Positions 26,799 to 35,294 of a stretch of 64,000 nt of DNA are shown here, piece by piece (the first letter of the stretch is position 1; each line of letters begins with the position of its first letter). Location: the NCBI RefSeq assembly GCF_029320955.1, contig NZ_CP119757.1:496001-560000 (forward strand). The letters run 5' to 3'. The notes beneath the pieces were generated by a model. It was not told the DNA's origin. It saw nothing but the letters and a program-made list of their open reading frames with translations, and made no database searches. The position numbers and the translations under genes are program-made. Origin of the DNA: Flavobacterium sp. YJ01. GTDB taxonomy: Bacteria > Bacteroidota > Bacteroidia > Flavobacteriales > Flavobacteriaceae.

Positions 26799-27140
26799 TT
26801 ATGTCAATTCGTTTATGTCTGCATTTTTAGAATAATTTGCTTTCGGGATATCTTTAAAAAATTCGGCTTCTTCTAAATCTGCCGTCGGGCCATATCCTAA
26901 TAAATGTGTTCCTTTTGCTCCGTCTTTTGTTTCGATCACATATAATATTGACATATCATCAGGATCACTCATTCCTTCGTAACGATGATGCGCCACAATA
27001 AAAATATCTTCGGGTTTATATGCGGTTTTGGTTTCTGCATTAATAAGATGATCATTTTCAAACAAATAACTCACATTATATCCTTCTTCTTGATATCTTT
27101 TTATATTGTCGATTTCGTGTTTAGAATCTTCTCTTTTCAT
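26799..27140 (-). CDS. Small conserved Bacteroidota protein, often labelled phosphoribosylpyrophosphate synthetase
   Basis: A 113-residue acidic soluble protein. The block DIFIVAHHRYEGMSDPDD followed by MSILYVIETKDGAKGTHLLGYG is the conserved core of a small Bacteroidota family often annotated, without good reason, as phosphoribosylpyrophosphate synthetase. No PRPP-binding loop is present, so that enzyme activity is not supported. The start at 27140 (MKREDSK) was preferred; an ATG at 27167 would add nine basic residues. Function unknown. The neighbourhood of stress genes suggests a housekeeping stress role, but that is only context. Confidence 0.6.
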   Translation of the reverse strand: MKREDSKHEIDNIKRYQEEGYNVSYLFENDHLINAETKTAYKPEDIFIVAHHRYEGMSDPDDMSILYVIETKDGAKGTHLLGYGPTADLEEAEFFKDIPKANYSKNADINELT

Positions 27141-27350
27141 GGCTTCTGTTTTTAATCTTTTATTCAAATTTCCGTATTGAAAACAGATAAAATTAACTCT
27201 AACGATTTTAATCTTAGCTCATTCAAAAATCAATTTTGACCGAATATTTATTTTTTATTAATTTTAAACAAGTCAAATTTTACGCAGGAATTACTACCTT
27301 TAGAATAGAAATAAATTTGGCTATTTCTGAGAATATAAATCAAAATTTTA

Positions 27351-30164
27351 ATGAGTAATAATAATTATGCTTTTCTGGCAAATGGAGGAGAAATGGGTAA
27401 ACTTACTCGAGCCAAAGACTGGAGCCAAACAGCGGTTGGTGCTGTAGAATCTTGGCCACAAAGTCTTAGAACCACTATAGGCATTCTCTTAAATTCTAAA
27501 TTTCCCATGTTTTTATTTTGGGGACCAGATCATATTTGTTTTTATAATGACGCTTATCGTCCGAGTCTTGGAAATGACGGAAAACATCCGGCAATTCTTG
27601 GAGAAAAAGGCGCAGATTACTGGCCAGAAATATGGGATTTCATAAAACCTTTAATCGATCAAGTTCTAAATAAAGGAGAAGCAACTTGGCACGAAGACCA
27701 ATTGCTGCCTATTTATAGAAATGGCAAAATGGAAGATGTATATTGGACTTTTAGCTATAGTCCGGTAAATGATGAAAACGGAAAAACAGCTGGCGTTTTA
27801 GTAATTTGCAATGAAACTACAAAACAAGTCATTACTCGTAAAAACCTTGAAGAAAGCGAGAAAAGATTCAGAAATACAGTAAAACAATTGCCACTAGGAA
27901 TTTGCATTTTGAAAGGTGCAGATTTAGTTGTAGAAATGGCTAATTCGACTTATCTACACATTATTGACAAAGAAGAAAAAGACATTTTAAACAAACCTAT
28001 TTTTGAATCGGTTCCTGAAGCAAAAGAAACCACATATTCATTATTAAAAAATGTTTTTGAAACAGGAGTTCCTTATTATACAGATGAATTAGCCGTAACA
28101 TTAAATAGATACAACAAGAAAGAATTAGGGTATTTTAATCTTGTTTTTTATCCTTTAAAAGAAGAAAATGCAGAAATTACAGGAGTTATTGTAATTTCTT
28201 ATGAAGTAACTGAGGAAGTTAAAGCTAGACATCTTTTGTCTGAAAGCGAAAAAGCATTCAGAAATATTGTAATGGAATCTCCTATTGCAATGGCTATTTT
28301 TAGAGGAAAAGAATATACCATCGAAATGGCCAATTTAACAATGATGCATGACATCTGGCAGCGAGAAGAAAAAGATTGTATTGGCAAACCTCTATTAGAA
28401 GTTTTCCCAGAATTAATAAATCAAAAATATCCCGAATTGCTAAATGAAGTGCTTTCGAATGGAAAAACAATTCGCGAAAACGAATCTGTCGCTTATGTCG
28501 ATATTAAAGGAAAACTGAAAAAATTTTACCTCGATTACGAGTACACAACGCTTTACGAAAAAAACGGAAAAGCATCTGGTATTATGTGCACGGTTTACGA
28601 TGTAACCTCTAAAGTAAAAGCCAGAAAAAAAGTAGAAACGGCAGAAGAAAGGGCAAGATTAGCCATAGAAATTGGAGAAATCGCAACTTGGGATTTAGAT
28701 CTTAGAACTAGAAAATTAATCTACAGCGATAATATTCTGGATCTTTTTGGTTTTCAAAAGAATACAAAAATCGTGCATCAGGATATTCGAGACAGAATTC
28801 TCCCTGATGATGAACATATCGTTGTAGCAGCGCTTGCAGAAGCGCTCAAAAATAGTATTTACAAATATGAAGCTCGAATTTTAAAATTAGATAATACAAT
28901 TGGCTGGATAAAAGTACACGGAAAAGTCTTTTTTGATGAAAATAATGAACCTACCAAAATGTTAGGTACCGTTATGGATTTTACTGACGAAAGAGATATT
29001 CAGCAAATATTATTTAAAAGCGAGAAAAAATTCAGACTCCTTGCCGACTCCATGCCGCATCTTATATAGACAAGTGATACGTTAGGAAATTTAAATTATT
29101 TTAATGAAACGTTTTATAATTATTCTGGAATAACCAAAGATGAAATTGAAAAAAATGGTTGGCTGCAAATTGTACATCCAGACGATCGCGAAGAAAATGT
29201 AAAACTCTGGATGGAATCTGTAAAATCAGGAAAAGACTTTCTATTTATTCATCGTTTTAAGCGTTCAGACGGCGAATACAGATGGCAGTTGAGCCGTGCC
29301 ATTGCTCAAATAGATGAATTTGGAAAAATACAAATGTGGGTTGGAACGAGCACTGATATCGAAGATCAAAAAAACTTTACAAATCGTCTTGAAGAACAGA
29401 TTTTGGAACGTACTACACAATTGGAAATTAAAAACAGAGATTTAGTCAATATGAATATTGAACTACAGTCTTTTGCCTATATTTCTAGTCATGATCTTCA
29501 GGAACCACTTAGAAAAATTCAAACTTTTGCCAGCCGACTTGCCGATTTAGATGAACAGAATATTTCGGCAATTGCCAAAACTTATTTAGCTCGAATCGAA
29601 GTTTCTGCCAAAAAAATGCAGAATTTAATTCAGGATTTATTAACCTATTCTAGAACTAATTCTGCCGAAAGAGTTTTTACAACAGTCAATATTGATGAAA
29701 TTGCTGAAGAAGTGGTAAGTGATTTTTCGGATCGAATTGAAGAAAAAAATGCGATTGTTGAATATGCAAATCTTGGAGAAGCAACTATTATTCAGTTTCA
29801 ATTCAGACAATTGCTTCATAATTTAGTAGAAAATGCATTGAAGTTTTCTAAACCCGGAATTCCTCCTATAGTAAAAATTTCTGGAGAAAAAATTGACGGA
29901 AAATTAATTCCAGATGCTGAATTTAAAGATAAAACATATTATCATTTGCAAGTTTCAGACAACGGAATCGGTTTTGAACTTGTTTACAAAGAAAAAATCT
30001 TTGAAGTTTTCCAGCGTTTAAATACCGAAAGTGAATACAAAGGAACTGGAATTGGACTTGCCATTGTAAAGAAAATCGTTGAAAATCATAAAGGCATTAT
30101 TACGGTTTCTAGCGAAAAAGGCGAAGGTGCTGTTTTTAATGTTTATATTCCAGAATTGACTTAA
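27351..30164 (+). pseudogene. Multi-PAS sensor histidine kinase broken by an in-frame TAG
   Basis: One open frame of 937 codons interrupted by a single TAG at codon 573 (29067-29069). Upstream are four PAS-type domains (about 30-160, 170-290, 300-420, 435-555) and the start of a fifth. The fifth resumes after the stop (TSDTLGNLNYFNETFYNYSG), followed by a coiled coil, HisKA with His about 714 (SHDLQEPLRK) and an HATPase with NLVENALKF and GTGIGLAIVKKIV. The family usually reads ADSMPHLIWTSD at this spot, so TGG to TAG explains the stop. Without suppression, a kinase-less sensor (572 residues) is made. An internal restart at 29211 would make a kinase with only part of PAS5. It is soluble and faces a receiver gene 2 bp from its end. 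Confidence 0.85.
29067..29069 (+). other. In-frame amber codon replacing a conserved Trp
   Basis: CTT ATA TAG ACA AGT: the frame stays open on both sides for hundreds of codons, and the conserved PAS segment HLIW-TSD places a Trp (TGG) here. A single G-to-A change accounts for it. Confidence 0.85.
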
Positions 30165-30166
30165 AA

Positions 30167-30598
30167 TCAGGATTTAAAAACAAAGTTAGATTGCGTTGGA
30201 CTAAACTCACTCCAATCGATTTGAATGGCGTGTTCTATTGCTTTGATAATATCACGCATTAAAACAGGCTTTGTTATGAAATAGTTTGCGCCAAGTTTTC
30301 TGCATCTTTCAATAATACCTGCTTCGCTTGAAGTTGAATATATTACGACAGGAATTTCATTATTCTGATCCGATTTTCTAATTTCTTCTAAAACGTCAAA
30401 CCCATTTTTTCCAGGCATATTTAAATCTAAAAAGACAACATAAGGAGTTGAAGGCGGATTAAAAATAGCGTTCAGCAATTTTTGCCCTTCAGAATAAGTT
30501 TGAAGAATAATATTTTGGGGTATCGATTCTACTGCATCAGAAAAGATACTAATATCATCTTCATCGTCGTCTGTATAAAAAATGGTATAATCTGTCAT
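30167..30598 (-). CDS. Rcp1-like single-domain response regulator
   Basis: A 143-residue receiver. It has acidic residues DDDEDD at 10-15, acceptor Asp in VVFLDLNMPGKNGFDVL (about residue 58), Ser/Thr in YSTSS, and Lys in FITKPVL (about 110). The tail is helical with no output domain. It belongs to the Rcp1/CheY-like receivers that pair with phytochrome- or PAS-type kinases. It converges on the broken PAS kinase with only 2 bp between them, so it is a likely partner, though on the opposite strand. Confidence 0.92.
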   Translation of the reverse strand: MTDYTIFYTDDDEDDISIFSDAVESIPQNIILQTYSEGQKLLNAIFNPPSTPYVVFLDLNMPGKNGFDVLEEIRKSDQNNEIPVVIYSTSSEAGIIERCRKLGANYFITKPVLMRDIIKAIEHAIQIDWSEFSPTQSNFVFKS

Positions 30599-30797
30599 GG
30601 CATTTATTAGGAAATTTTACCAAATATAAGGCATTTTATTCATAACGCTCTAAATTTAGTCTAATTCTTATACAAACATTAAGAATTGAAATATCATAAT
30701 TTCTAAGTTTAATTATATAATCGGAAAAACTTTAAAAAGAGCCAACTTTACCATAATCAAATAATTAGAAGTAAATATAAACTTAAAATATAATGTT

Positions 30798-31298
30798 ATG
30801 GGCGATCATAAAGACCTTACAGATGAATTTGCAGTAGAGAAAATTAAAGATCTTGCTGAAAATATTAAAACTTGCATGTTTTGTACCTACAATGAGTACA
30901 GATTGCAATCAAGACCAATGTCTGTTCAAGAAATTGACGATAAAGGACAACTTTGGTTTTTATCAGACAGAAACAGCAGTCAGAATGCTGAAATTACATT
31001 AAATCCGATGGTTGAAATCTTCTTTTCTGAGCCACACGATAAATTTCTTACACTGCACGGAACTGCAACTATCGAACATGATAAAGAAACTATTGAAAGA
31101 TTATGGAATCCTACGGTAAAAATCTGGATGCCAGGTGGCGTTGACGATCCAAATTTAAGCGTGATTAAATTTGTTCCTGAAGATGGTTATTATTGGAATA
31201 ACAAAAACGGAAAAATGGTAGCAATTGCTAAAATGACGGCAGCATTCGTTACAGGACATACAATGGATGATGGAATTGAAGGAAATTTGAAATTGTAA
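30798..31298 (+). CDS. Pyridoxamine 5'-phosphate oxidase-like general stress protein
   Basis: A 166-residue split-barrel flavin-binding protein of the general-stress-protein-26 type. Visible are TCMFCTYNEYRLQSRPMSVQEID (about 29-51), GQLWFLSDRNSSQ, VEIFFSEPHDKFLTLHGTATIEHDK and the LWNP..KIWMPGG segment (about 112-125). Family members bind FMN or FAD and are induced by stress, but their reaction is uncertain; true PNPOx activity is unlikely for this group. Monocistronic. A strong hairpin repeat follows. Confidence 0.88.
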   Translation: MGDHKDLTDEFAVEKIKDLAENIKTCMFCTYNEYRLQSRPMSVQEIDDKGQLWFLSDRNSSQNAEITLNPMVEIFFSEPHDKFLTLHGTATIEHDKETIERLWNPTVKIWMPGGVDDPNLSVIKFVPEDGYYWNNKNGKMVAIAKMTAAFVTGHTMDDGIEGNLKL

Positions 31299-31307
31299 CG
31301 TTTTACT

Positions 31308-31398
31308 TAACCGCAAAGTCCGCAAGTATTTACGTCAAGTTCGCTAAGATTAATTTCTTTTGCGTGCATTGCGTAAATACTTGCGGACTTTGCGGTTA
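31308..31398. repeat. CGCAAAG-family inverted repeat with 27-bp perfect arms
   Basis: Arms at 31308-31334 and 31372-31398 are exact reverse complements, beginning TAACCGCAAAGTCCGC. The loop of 37 bp holds a weaker inner pairing (TTCGCTAAGA / TTGCGTGC). It lies between convergent genes, 9 bp after one stop and 9 bp before the other, a terminator-like place. Confidence 0.9.
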
Positions 31399-31407
31399 CA
31401 TACATAT

Positions 31408-32121
31408 TCAAATATGCATTCTTTTCAACTCTAAAGCATTTAAAATCCCTGCTTCGCTTGCTGTATTATTAAAATAAACAAATCCATTTTTTGAATTTAA
31501 ATCTTCATTCAATTTCTGCAATTCTTCAGTAGAATAGCTAGAATGAAACAATTTTGGGACTCCGTGAAAACGAACATAAATCAACGGAAAATCTTTAAAA
31601 ATTGTAGAAGGCAAATCAGGATAACTTACACTGCAAAAGGTTATATTATTATCTTTAAAAGCGTTCCAAACTTCTTCATTCCACCAAGTTTTATGGCGAA
31701 ATTCAATTACATTGTTAAAATCGTAATTGAGAAGTCCGATAAGACTTTCTAATTTTTGTCTGCTAAAATCGTAACTTGGAGGAAATTGAAACAAAATCGC
31801 ACCTAACTTTTCTTTCATTCCGAATTTACAAACTTCATAAAAGTCATCTAAAAGCCCTTCGCAATCTTTTAGTTTTTTGATATGTGTAATTTCTTTGGGA
31901 ACTTTGACTGAAAACAAAAAGGATTCTGGAGTTTTATTGTACCAATTATTAAAAACTCTGACGGTAGGAAATTTGTAAAAACTTCCATTAAACTCGTAAG
32001 TATTAAAATGCTGGCAATAAAAATCGAACCATGATTTTGAAGGCAGATTTCTTGGATAAAAAATATTCTTCCAAAAACGGTTATAAAAGCTGGAACATCC
32101 TATTGCTATTTGATTTTTCAT
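31408..32121 (-). CDS. DUF72 domain-containing protein
   Basis: A 237-residue TIM-barrel-like protein of the DUF72 (YecE) family. It starts with IAIGCSSFYNRFWKNIFYP, followed by FDFYCQHFNTYEFNGSFYKFP and FLFSVKVPKEITHIKKL. Near 100-115 is GAILFQFPPSYDFS, then VIEFRHKTWWNEEVW (about 137-151), VSYPDLPSTIFK and a C-terminal VYFNNTASEAGILNA. Function is unknown; links to DNA repair have been suggested for the family from gene neighbourhood. Here it overlaps the upstream Nei-type glycosylase by 4 bp (ATGA), so the two are translationally coupled, which supports that idea. Confidence 0.9.
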   Translation of the reverse strand: MKNQIAIGCSSFYNRFWKNIFYPRNLPSKSWFDFYCQHFNTYEFNGSFYKFPTVRVFNNWYNKTPESFLFSVKVPKEITHIKKLKDCEGLLDDFYEVCKFGMKEKLGAILFQFPPSYDFSRQKLESLIGLLNYDFNNVIEFRHKTWWNEEVWNAFKDNNITFCSVSYPDLPSTIFKDFPLIYVRFHGVPKLFHSSYSTEELQKLNEDLNSKNGFVYFNNTASEAGILNALELKRMHI

Positions 32122-32849
32122 TTATATAATTGTTGACAGTTTGTGCAGAAAAAACTATTTCGCTTTCTTACTCCAGTTTTCTTGCAATAAATAGGAAGAT
32201 TACATCTGTGACATTTTTTCTTGGTATAAACTTCCCAATGCTGTTTGAGTTCAGCTTTCTTTTTCCAGTATAAAAATTCGAAACTGTAAGTAGAACATTC
32301 GGCAATAATCTGGCTTATTTCGTGCGGTGGAATTTTGCCAACAATAGATTCTGGGTGAACATAACAGCGATACAAAACTTCATTTTTAATAATGTTTCCG
32401 ACTCCTGCAAAAATATTCTGATCCAGAATAGCATCAGAAATCATAACATTTGGTAATTCCTCGAGCGTTTGTTGGGCTTTTTTAGGATTCCAATTGTCAT
32501 TCATTACATCAACACTCCAATCGTAATGTTTGTTTATATCGCCTTCTAAAATCTTAACAGAACAAGTATAAAAATTGAGTTCGCCATCTTCAAAAATCAA
32601 ACTTAATCTTGGTTTAGCTACTTTTCTTTCATTGATTTTGTAAGTTCCAAACATCAGCAATTGAATTTTGATGCTAAACGAATCAAAACAAATTAAAAAG
32701 TGTTTTCCCCAAGTTTTAAAAGAGTCAATAGTTTTATCTTGTATTCGGGCAAAATCAATAGCACTTGTACCAGATGCAGAAATTACTTTCTGTCCAGAAA
32801 ATTGTTTTACTTCTTCTTTTAAAATTACTATAGACGGACCTTCGGGCAT
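32118..32849 (-). CDS. Fpg/Nei family DNA glycosylase-AP lyase
   Basis: A 243-residue base-excision repair enzyme. The start at 32849 yields MPEGPS, exposing the catalytic Pro2 and Glu3; a longer reading to 32888 would run through a terminator hairpin and bury Pro2, so it is rejected. A basic Lys (about 50) in TWGKHFLICF, the helix-two-turn-helix segment with IFAGVGNIIKNEVLYR (about 148-163), and a C-terminal zinc finger CHRCNLPIYCKKTG...CTNCQ are all present. It removes oxidised bases by beta,delta-elimination; pyrimidine (Nei) versus purine (Fpg) preference is not certain. First gene of a pair with DUF72. Confidence 0.9.
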   Translation of the reverse strand: MPEGPSIVILKEEVKQFSGQKVISASGTSAIDFARIQDKTIDSFKTWGKHFLICFDSFSIKIQLLMFGTYKINERKVAKPRLSLIFEDGELNFYTCSVKILEGDINKHYDWSVDVMNDNWNPKKAQQTLEELPNVMISDAILDQNIFAGVGNIIKNEVLYRCYVHPESIVGKIPPHEISQIIAECSTYSFEFLYWKKKAELKQHWEVYTKKKCHRCNLPIYCKKTGVRKRNSFFCTNCQQLYK

Positions 32850-32864
32850 ATATTCATTAATTAA

Positions 32865-32891
32865 AAAGTGCAGTTTAAAAAACTGCACTTT
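32865..32891 (-). terminator. Terminator after the YciE/F-like gene
   Basis: Perfect 12-bp stem AAAGTGCAGTTT (32865-32876) with AAACTGCACTTT (32880-32891). On the minus strand it is followed by TTTTTAATT. It ends the ferritin-like gene and lies upstream of the glycosylase start. Confidence 0.88.
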
Positions 32892-32906
32892 GGTGGTATT
32901 TAAACT

Positions 32907-33482
32907 TTATTCGATTTCTGCGGCTTCGAGATTAATGGCATTTACAGCGACTTCTGTCAGTATTTTATCAGCACCTTTTTCTTCATCTAGGGTTTGTTCT
33001 AGCAAAGTTGCTGCTTCTGGCAAACCAAGAGTTTCGGCAAATTGTCTTAAAGTACCATAAGTTGCAATTTCGTAATGCTCAATTTTCTGGCTCGCAGCAA
33101 TAATTGCAGCATCACGCACTACTCCTATTTCAGTTTCTTCAAGCATTCCTTTTGCTTCTTCAATTAGACCTTCCATAGCGTCACATTTTTTGGCACTAGG
33201 TTTTTGTCCAATAATTTTAAAGACTTGCTCTAAACGAACAATTTGCTCTTCAGTTTCTGTCAAATGATTATCGATTGCATCTTTTAACTCAACCGAAGAA
33301 GCATTTTTTACCATTGTTGGCAATGCTTTTGTCAAAGCTTTTTCTGCCCAATAAATATCTTTTAATCCATCTTCAAACAATTCTGTCAATCCAGATGCTG
33401 CGTTCGATTTTGGTTTAGTAACTCCTCTTGGAGTTGTTTCTTTTTTTGAAGTAGTTTCTTTTTTACTATCTGCAGTTTTCAT
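32907..33482 (-). CDS. YciE/YciF ferritin-like stress protein (DUF892)
   Basis: A 191-residue all-alpha protein. After a Lys/Thr-rich tail of ~28 residues (two KKETT repeats) comes the DUF892 four-helix bundle: LTELFEDGLKDIYWAEKALTKALP (about 31-54), IDNHLTETEEQIVRLEQVF, and ASQKIEHYEIATYGTLRQFAETLG with the Glu/His residues that in ferritin-like folds hold a di-iron site. Family members are induced by osmotic and starvation stress. The basic tail is unusual and could bind nucleic acid. Monocistronic, with its own terminator. Confidence 0.9.
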   Translation of the reverse strand: MKTADSKKETTSKKETTPRGVTKPKSNAASGLTELFEDGLKDIYWAEKALTKALPTMVKNASSVELKDAIDNHLTETEEQIVRLEQVFKIIGQKPSAKKCDAMEGLIEEAKGMLEETEIGVVRDAAIIAASQKIEHYEIATYGTLRQFAETLGLPEAATLLEQTLDEEKGADKILTEVAVNAINLEAAEIE

Positions 33483-33634
33483 GGTTTTATTTTTTGCGAT
33501 TAATAAGATTATAAAATTAATAGCTACAAAATGGGACTGGTTATATGATTTAGAATATAAATTGCATTCTAAACATCTGTTAATTATACAATTAGACTTT
33601 ATAATTCTATAATAAGTTCCTCTATTATGATGAC

Positions 33635-33642
33635 TAGCTTTG
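33635..33642 (+). promoter_or_regulatory. Candidate -7 box for the acidic-protein gene
   Basis: TAGCTTTG matches TAnnTTTG and would start transcription about 25 nt before the ATG. No TTG lies at the preferred distance, so the call is tentative. Confidence 0.3.
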
Positions 33643-33671
33643 TAATATACAAATCATAAAAACAAGATGTC

Positions 33672-34235
33672 ATGAGCACTATAGATAAAAAAAACAGTAA
33701 TTACAGAGAGATGAATAGTCACTTTTCGTCTGATAGAAATTTAGGAAAAGATCTTAAAGACGATGCAACCAAACCAGACAATGACAATAGAGAAATTGCA
33801 GAACGTGGTTATATGGTTAGAAACGGACATAATCCAGACCGCCCAAATCCAAATGAAAATCTTACGGATGATGATTTGGATGATCTAAATGATGATTTTC
33901 ATAACGACAGAGATTTAGAAGACAACAACGACGACATTTATGAAGTTGAACTGGAAGAAGAAAGAGATGAACTAGACAATCCTTCAGACGCAGGAGAAGA
34001 CGATTATGATTTTAATGAAACCGAAGAGGTTCTAGAAGATCTTGACGAAGATGAGGATGAAGATGAAGAAGATGATGATGAAGAAGATGATGATGACGAG
34101 GAAGAGGAAGAAGAAGAAGAAGAAGAAGAAGAATATATTGAAGAAGATATAGACGATAATGATTATATCGAAGATGATGTTCAAGAAGATAACGACGATA
34201 AAGAATACCCTGAAAATGATCCTCGCCGATTATAA
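33672..34235 (+). CDS. Extremely acidic low-complexity protein
   Basis: A 187-residue protein. Residues 1-60 are mixed polar (REIAERGYMVRNGHNPDRPNP near 45-65). From about 66 to the end it is dominated by Asp and Glu, with unbroken runs of acidic residues around 130-160. No signal peptide, no hydrophobic core, no cysteine, so it is probably intrinsically disordered. I do not know a function. Such polyacidic proteins can bind basic proteins or divalent ions, or act as hydration or charge buffers, and its neighbours are stress genes. GAA/GAT repeats in the DNA could also make its length variable. Confidence 0.7.
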   Translation: MSTIDKKNSNYREMNSHFSSDRNLGKDLKDDATKPDNDNREIAERGYMVRNGHNPDRPNPNENLTDDDLDDLNDDFHNDRDLEDNNDDIYEVELEEERDELDNPSDAGEDDYDFNETEEVLEDLDEDEDEDEEDDDEEDDDDEEEEEEEEEEEEYIEEDIDDNDYIEDDVQEDNDDKEYPENDPRRL

Positions 34236-34266
34236 AATTTTAAATTAAAAAAAATTGTAAAAATAA

Positions 34267-34302
34267 AAAACCGTCCCGTTTAAAAACGGGACGGTTTTTT
34301 TG
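34267..34302. terminator. Strong bidirectional terminator
   Basis: AAAACCGTCCCGTTT pairs with AAACGGGACGGTTTT around a two-base centre (34267-34298), followed by a T run. It separates the convergent acidic-protein and DUF5661 genes. Confidence 0.9.
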
Positions 34303-34318
34303 AGTTTAAAAATTCAAC

Positions 34319-34963
34319 TTAATCTCCAATAATTTTCAATACTGGAATATCGTCCATTTTTTCCAAACGCTCAGCCAATCCGGCTTTTGCTTCTTTAAGC
34401 TCCAACTCTGCTTTGTGCAATTCTTTCTGCCATTTTTCTTTTTGAGATGAATGCTCTAGTTTTCGAAGAATCTCATAAATTTCGCCCTCAGCTTCCATCA
34501 CTTTTAATCTTTTATAATAAGTTAAACTTTCTGTCATATGTGCAAGTGCAATCATGGCGGTTAAAAAAGGATGATTATTGGTCACATTGACATCTTTTAT
34601 TTTTCCATGTTCTAGTTCAACTTTTAAAGCAAAAGCAAATTCTTCCATATTAAACGCTTCATGTTTGCTTTTCGGATCCAAATAAGCCTTTATCGCATGC
34701 ACATTATTCATGGTAGAAAGATCAACATCTGTGTGTTTTCTATCATTTAGATCCTTAAAAACTACATTTGCAATAGCTCTTGCCTCTGCATCTGTCGGAT
34801 CATTTTTTGGATCCTCAAAATCTCGTATCGACCAATCCCAATTTTCAGGATGAACCGGTTTTATATATTTTTCGCAAAAATCTGTAACATCATTTTTCAA
34901 ACTCACCATTGCATCGTCTCTTTTGACGTATACATCTTGATAAGCACCGCTTTTTGTTCCCAT
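34319..34963 (-). CDS. DUF5661-like protein
   Basis: A 214-residue soluble protein. The block DAEARAIANVVF ... FNMEEFAFALKVELEHG ... VTNNHPFLTAMIALAHMTESLTYYKRLKVMEAEGE (about 75-165) matches the pattern I know from DUF5661 (ELEHG, then IALAHL-E-P-YY-RL-ME). The C-terminal 45 residues are a charged coiled coil. The start at 34963 (MGTKSGAYQD) was chosen because the 13 extra residues read from 35002 look non-coding. Function unknown. It is in a cluster of general-stress genes. Confidence 0.65.
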   Translation of the reverse strand: MGTKSGAYQDVYVKRDDAMVSLKNDVTDFCEKYIKPVHPENWDWSIRDFEDPKNDPTDAEARAIANVVFKDLNDRKHTDVDLSTMNNVHAIKAYLDPKSKHEAFNMEEFAFALKVELEHGKIKDVNVTNNHPFLTAMIALAHMTESLTYYKRLKVMEAEGEIYEILRKLEHSSQKEKWQKELHKAELELKEAKAGLAERLEKMDDIPVLKIIGD

Positions 34964-35050
34964 GACTATTATTATTTTAGATTGAAACCAGAAACGACAC
35001 ATCTCAAATAAATGTGTCGTTTTGTTTGCTTTTATTTATTGATATTTTTA

Positions 35051-35212
35051 TTAAACTCTTGTTCTTCCGCTGATTAGAGAAATAACAAATAAGACTAAAA
35101 ATATGAAGAATAAAATTTTTGCTATACTAGCGGCTCCAGCGGCAATTCCACCAAAACCAAATATTCCCGCCACTATGGCTAGAATAATAAATGTGACTGT
35201 CCAACGTAACAT
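35051..35212 (-). CDS. DUF1328 (YtjA-like) small membrane protein
   Basis: A 53-residue gene found by translating the gap by hand. It starts [20 protein letters not shown], continues with [16 protein letters not shown] and [13 protein letters not shown], and ends RTRV, which is the DUF1328 pattern: two helices with a small-residue [10 protein letters not shown] turn. The family is widespread, inner-membrane, often stress-regulated, and has no known activity. ATG complement at 35210-35212, TAA complement at 35051-35053. It lies between DUF5661 and topoisomerase IB on the same strand. Confidence 0.9.
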   Translation of the reverse strand: MLRWTVTFIILAIVAGIFGFGGIAAGAASIAKILFFIFLVLFVISLISGRTRV

Positions 35213-35294
35213 AATAATAGTTTTTTAGTTAATACTGATTTTTTGATTTTGTCTGTATGTGTTTTTAAGCTTTTGAAGAGAAGCTCGAACTCTT

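Noticed and set aside
26799..27140. Phosphoribosylpyrophosphate synthetase function
   Set aside because: Only the customary label fits; no PRPP or ATP motif is present and it is far too short.
32850..32888. Longer start for the Nei-type glycosylase
   Set aside because: It would be coded through a perfect terminator hairpin and hide the catalytic Pro2.
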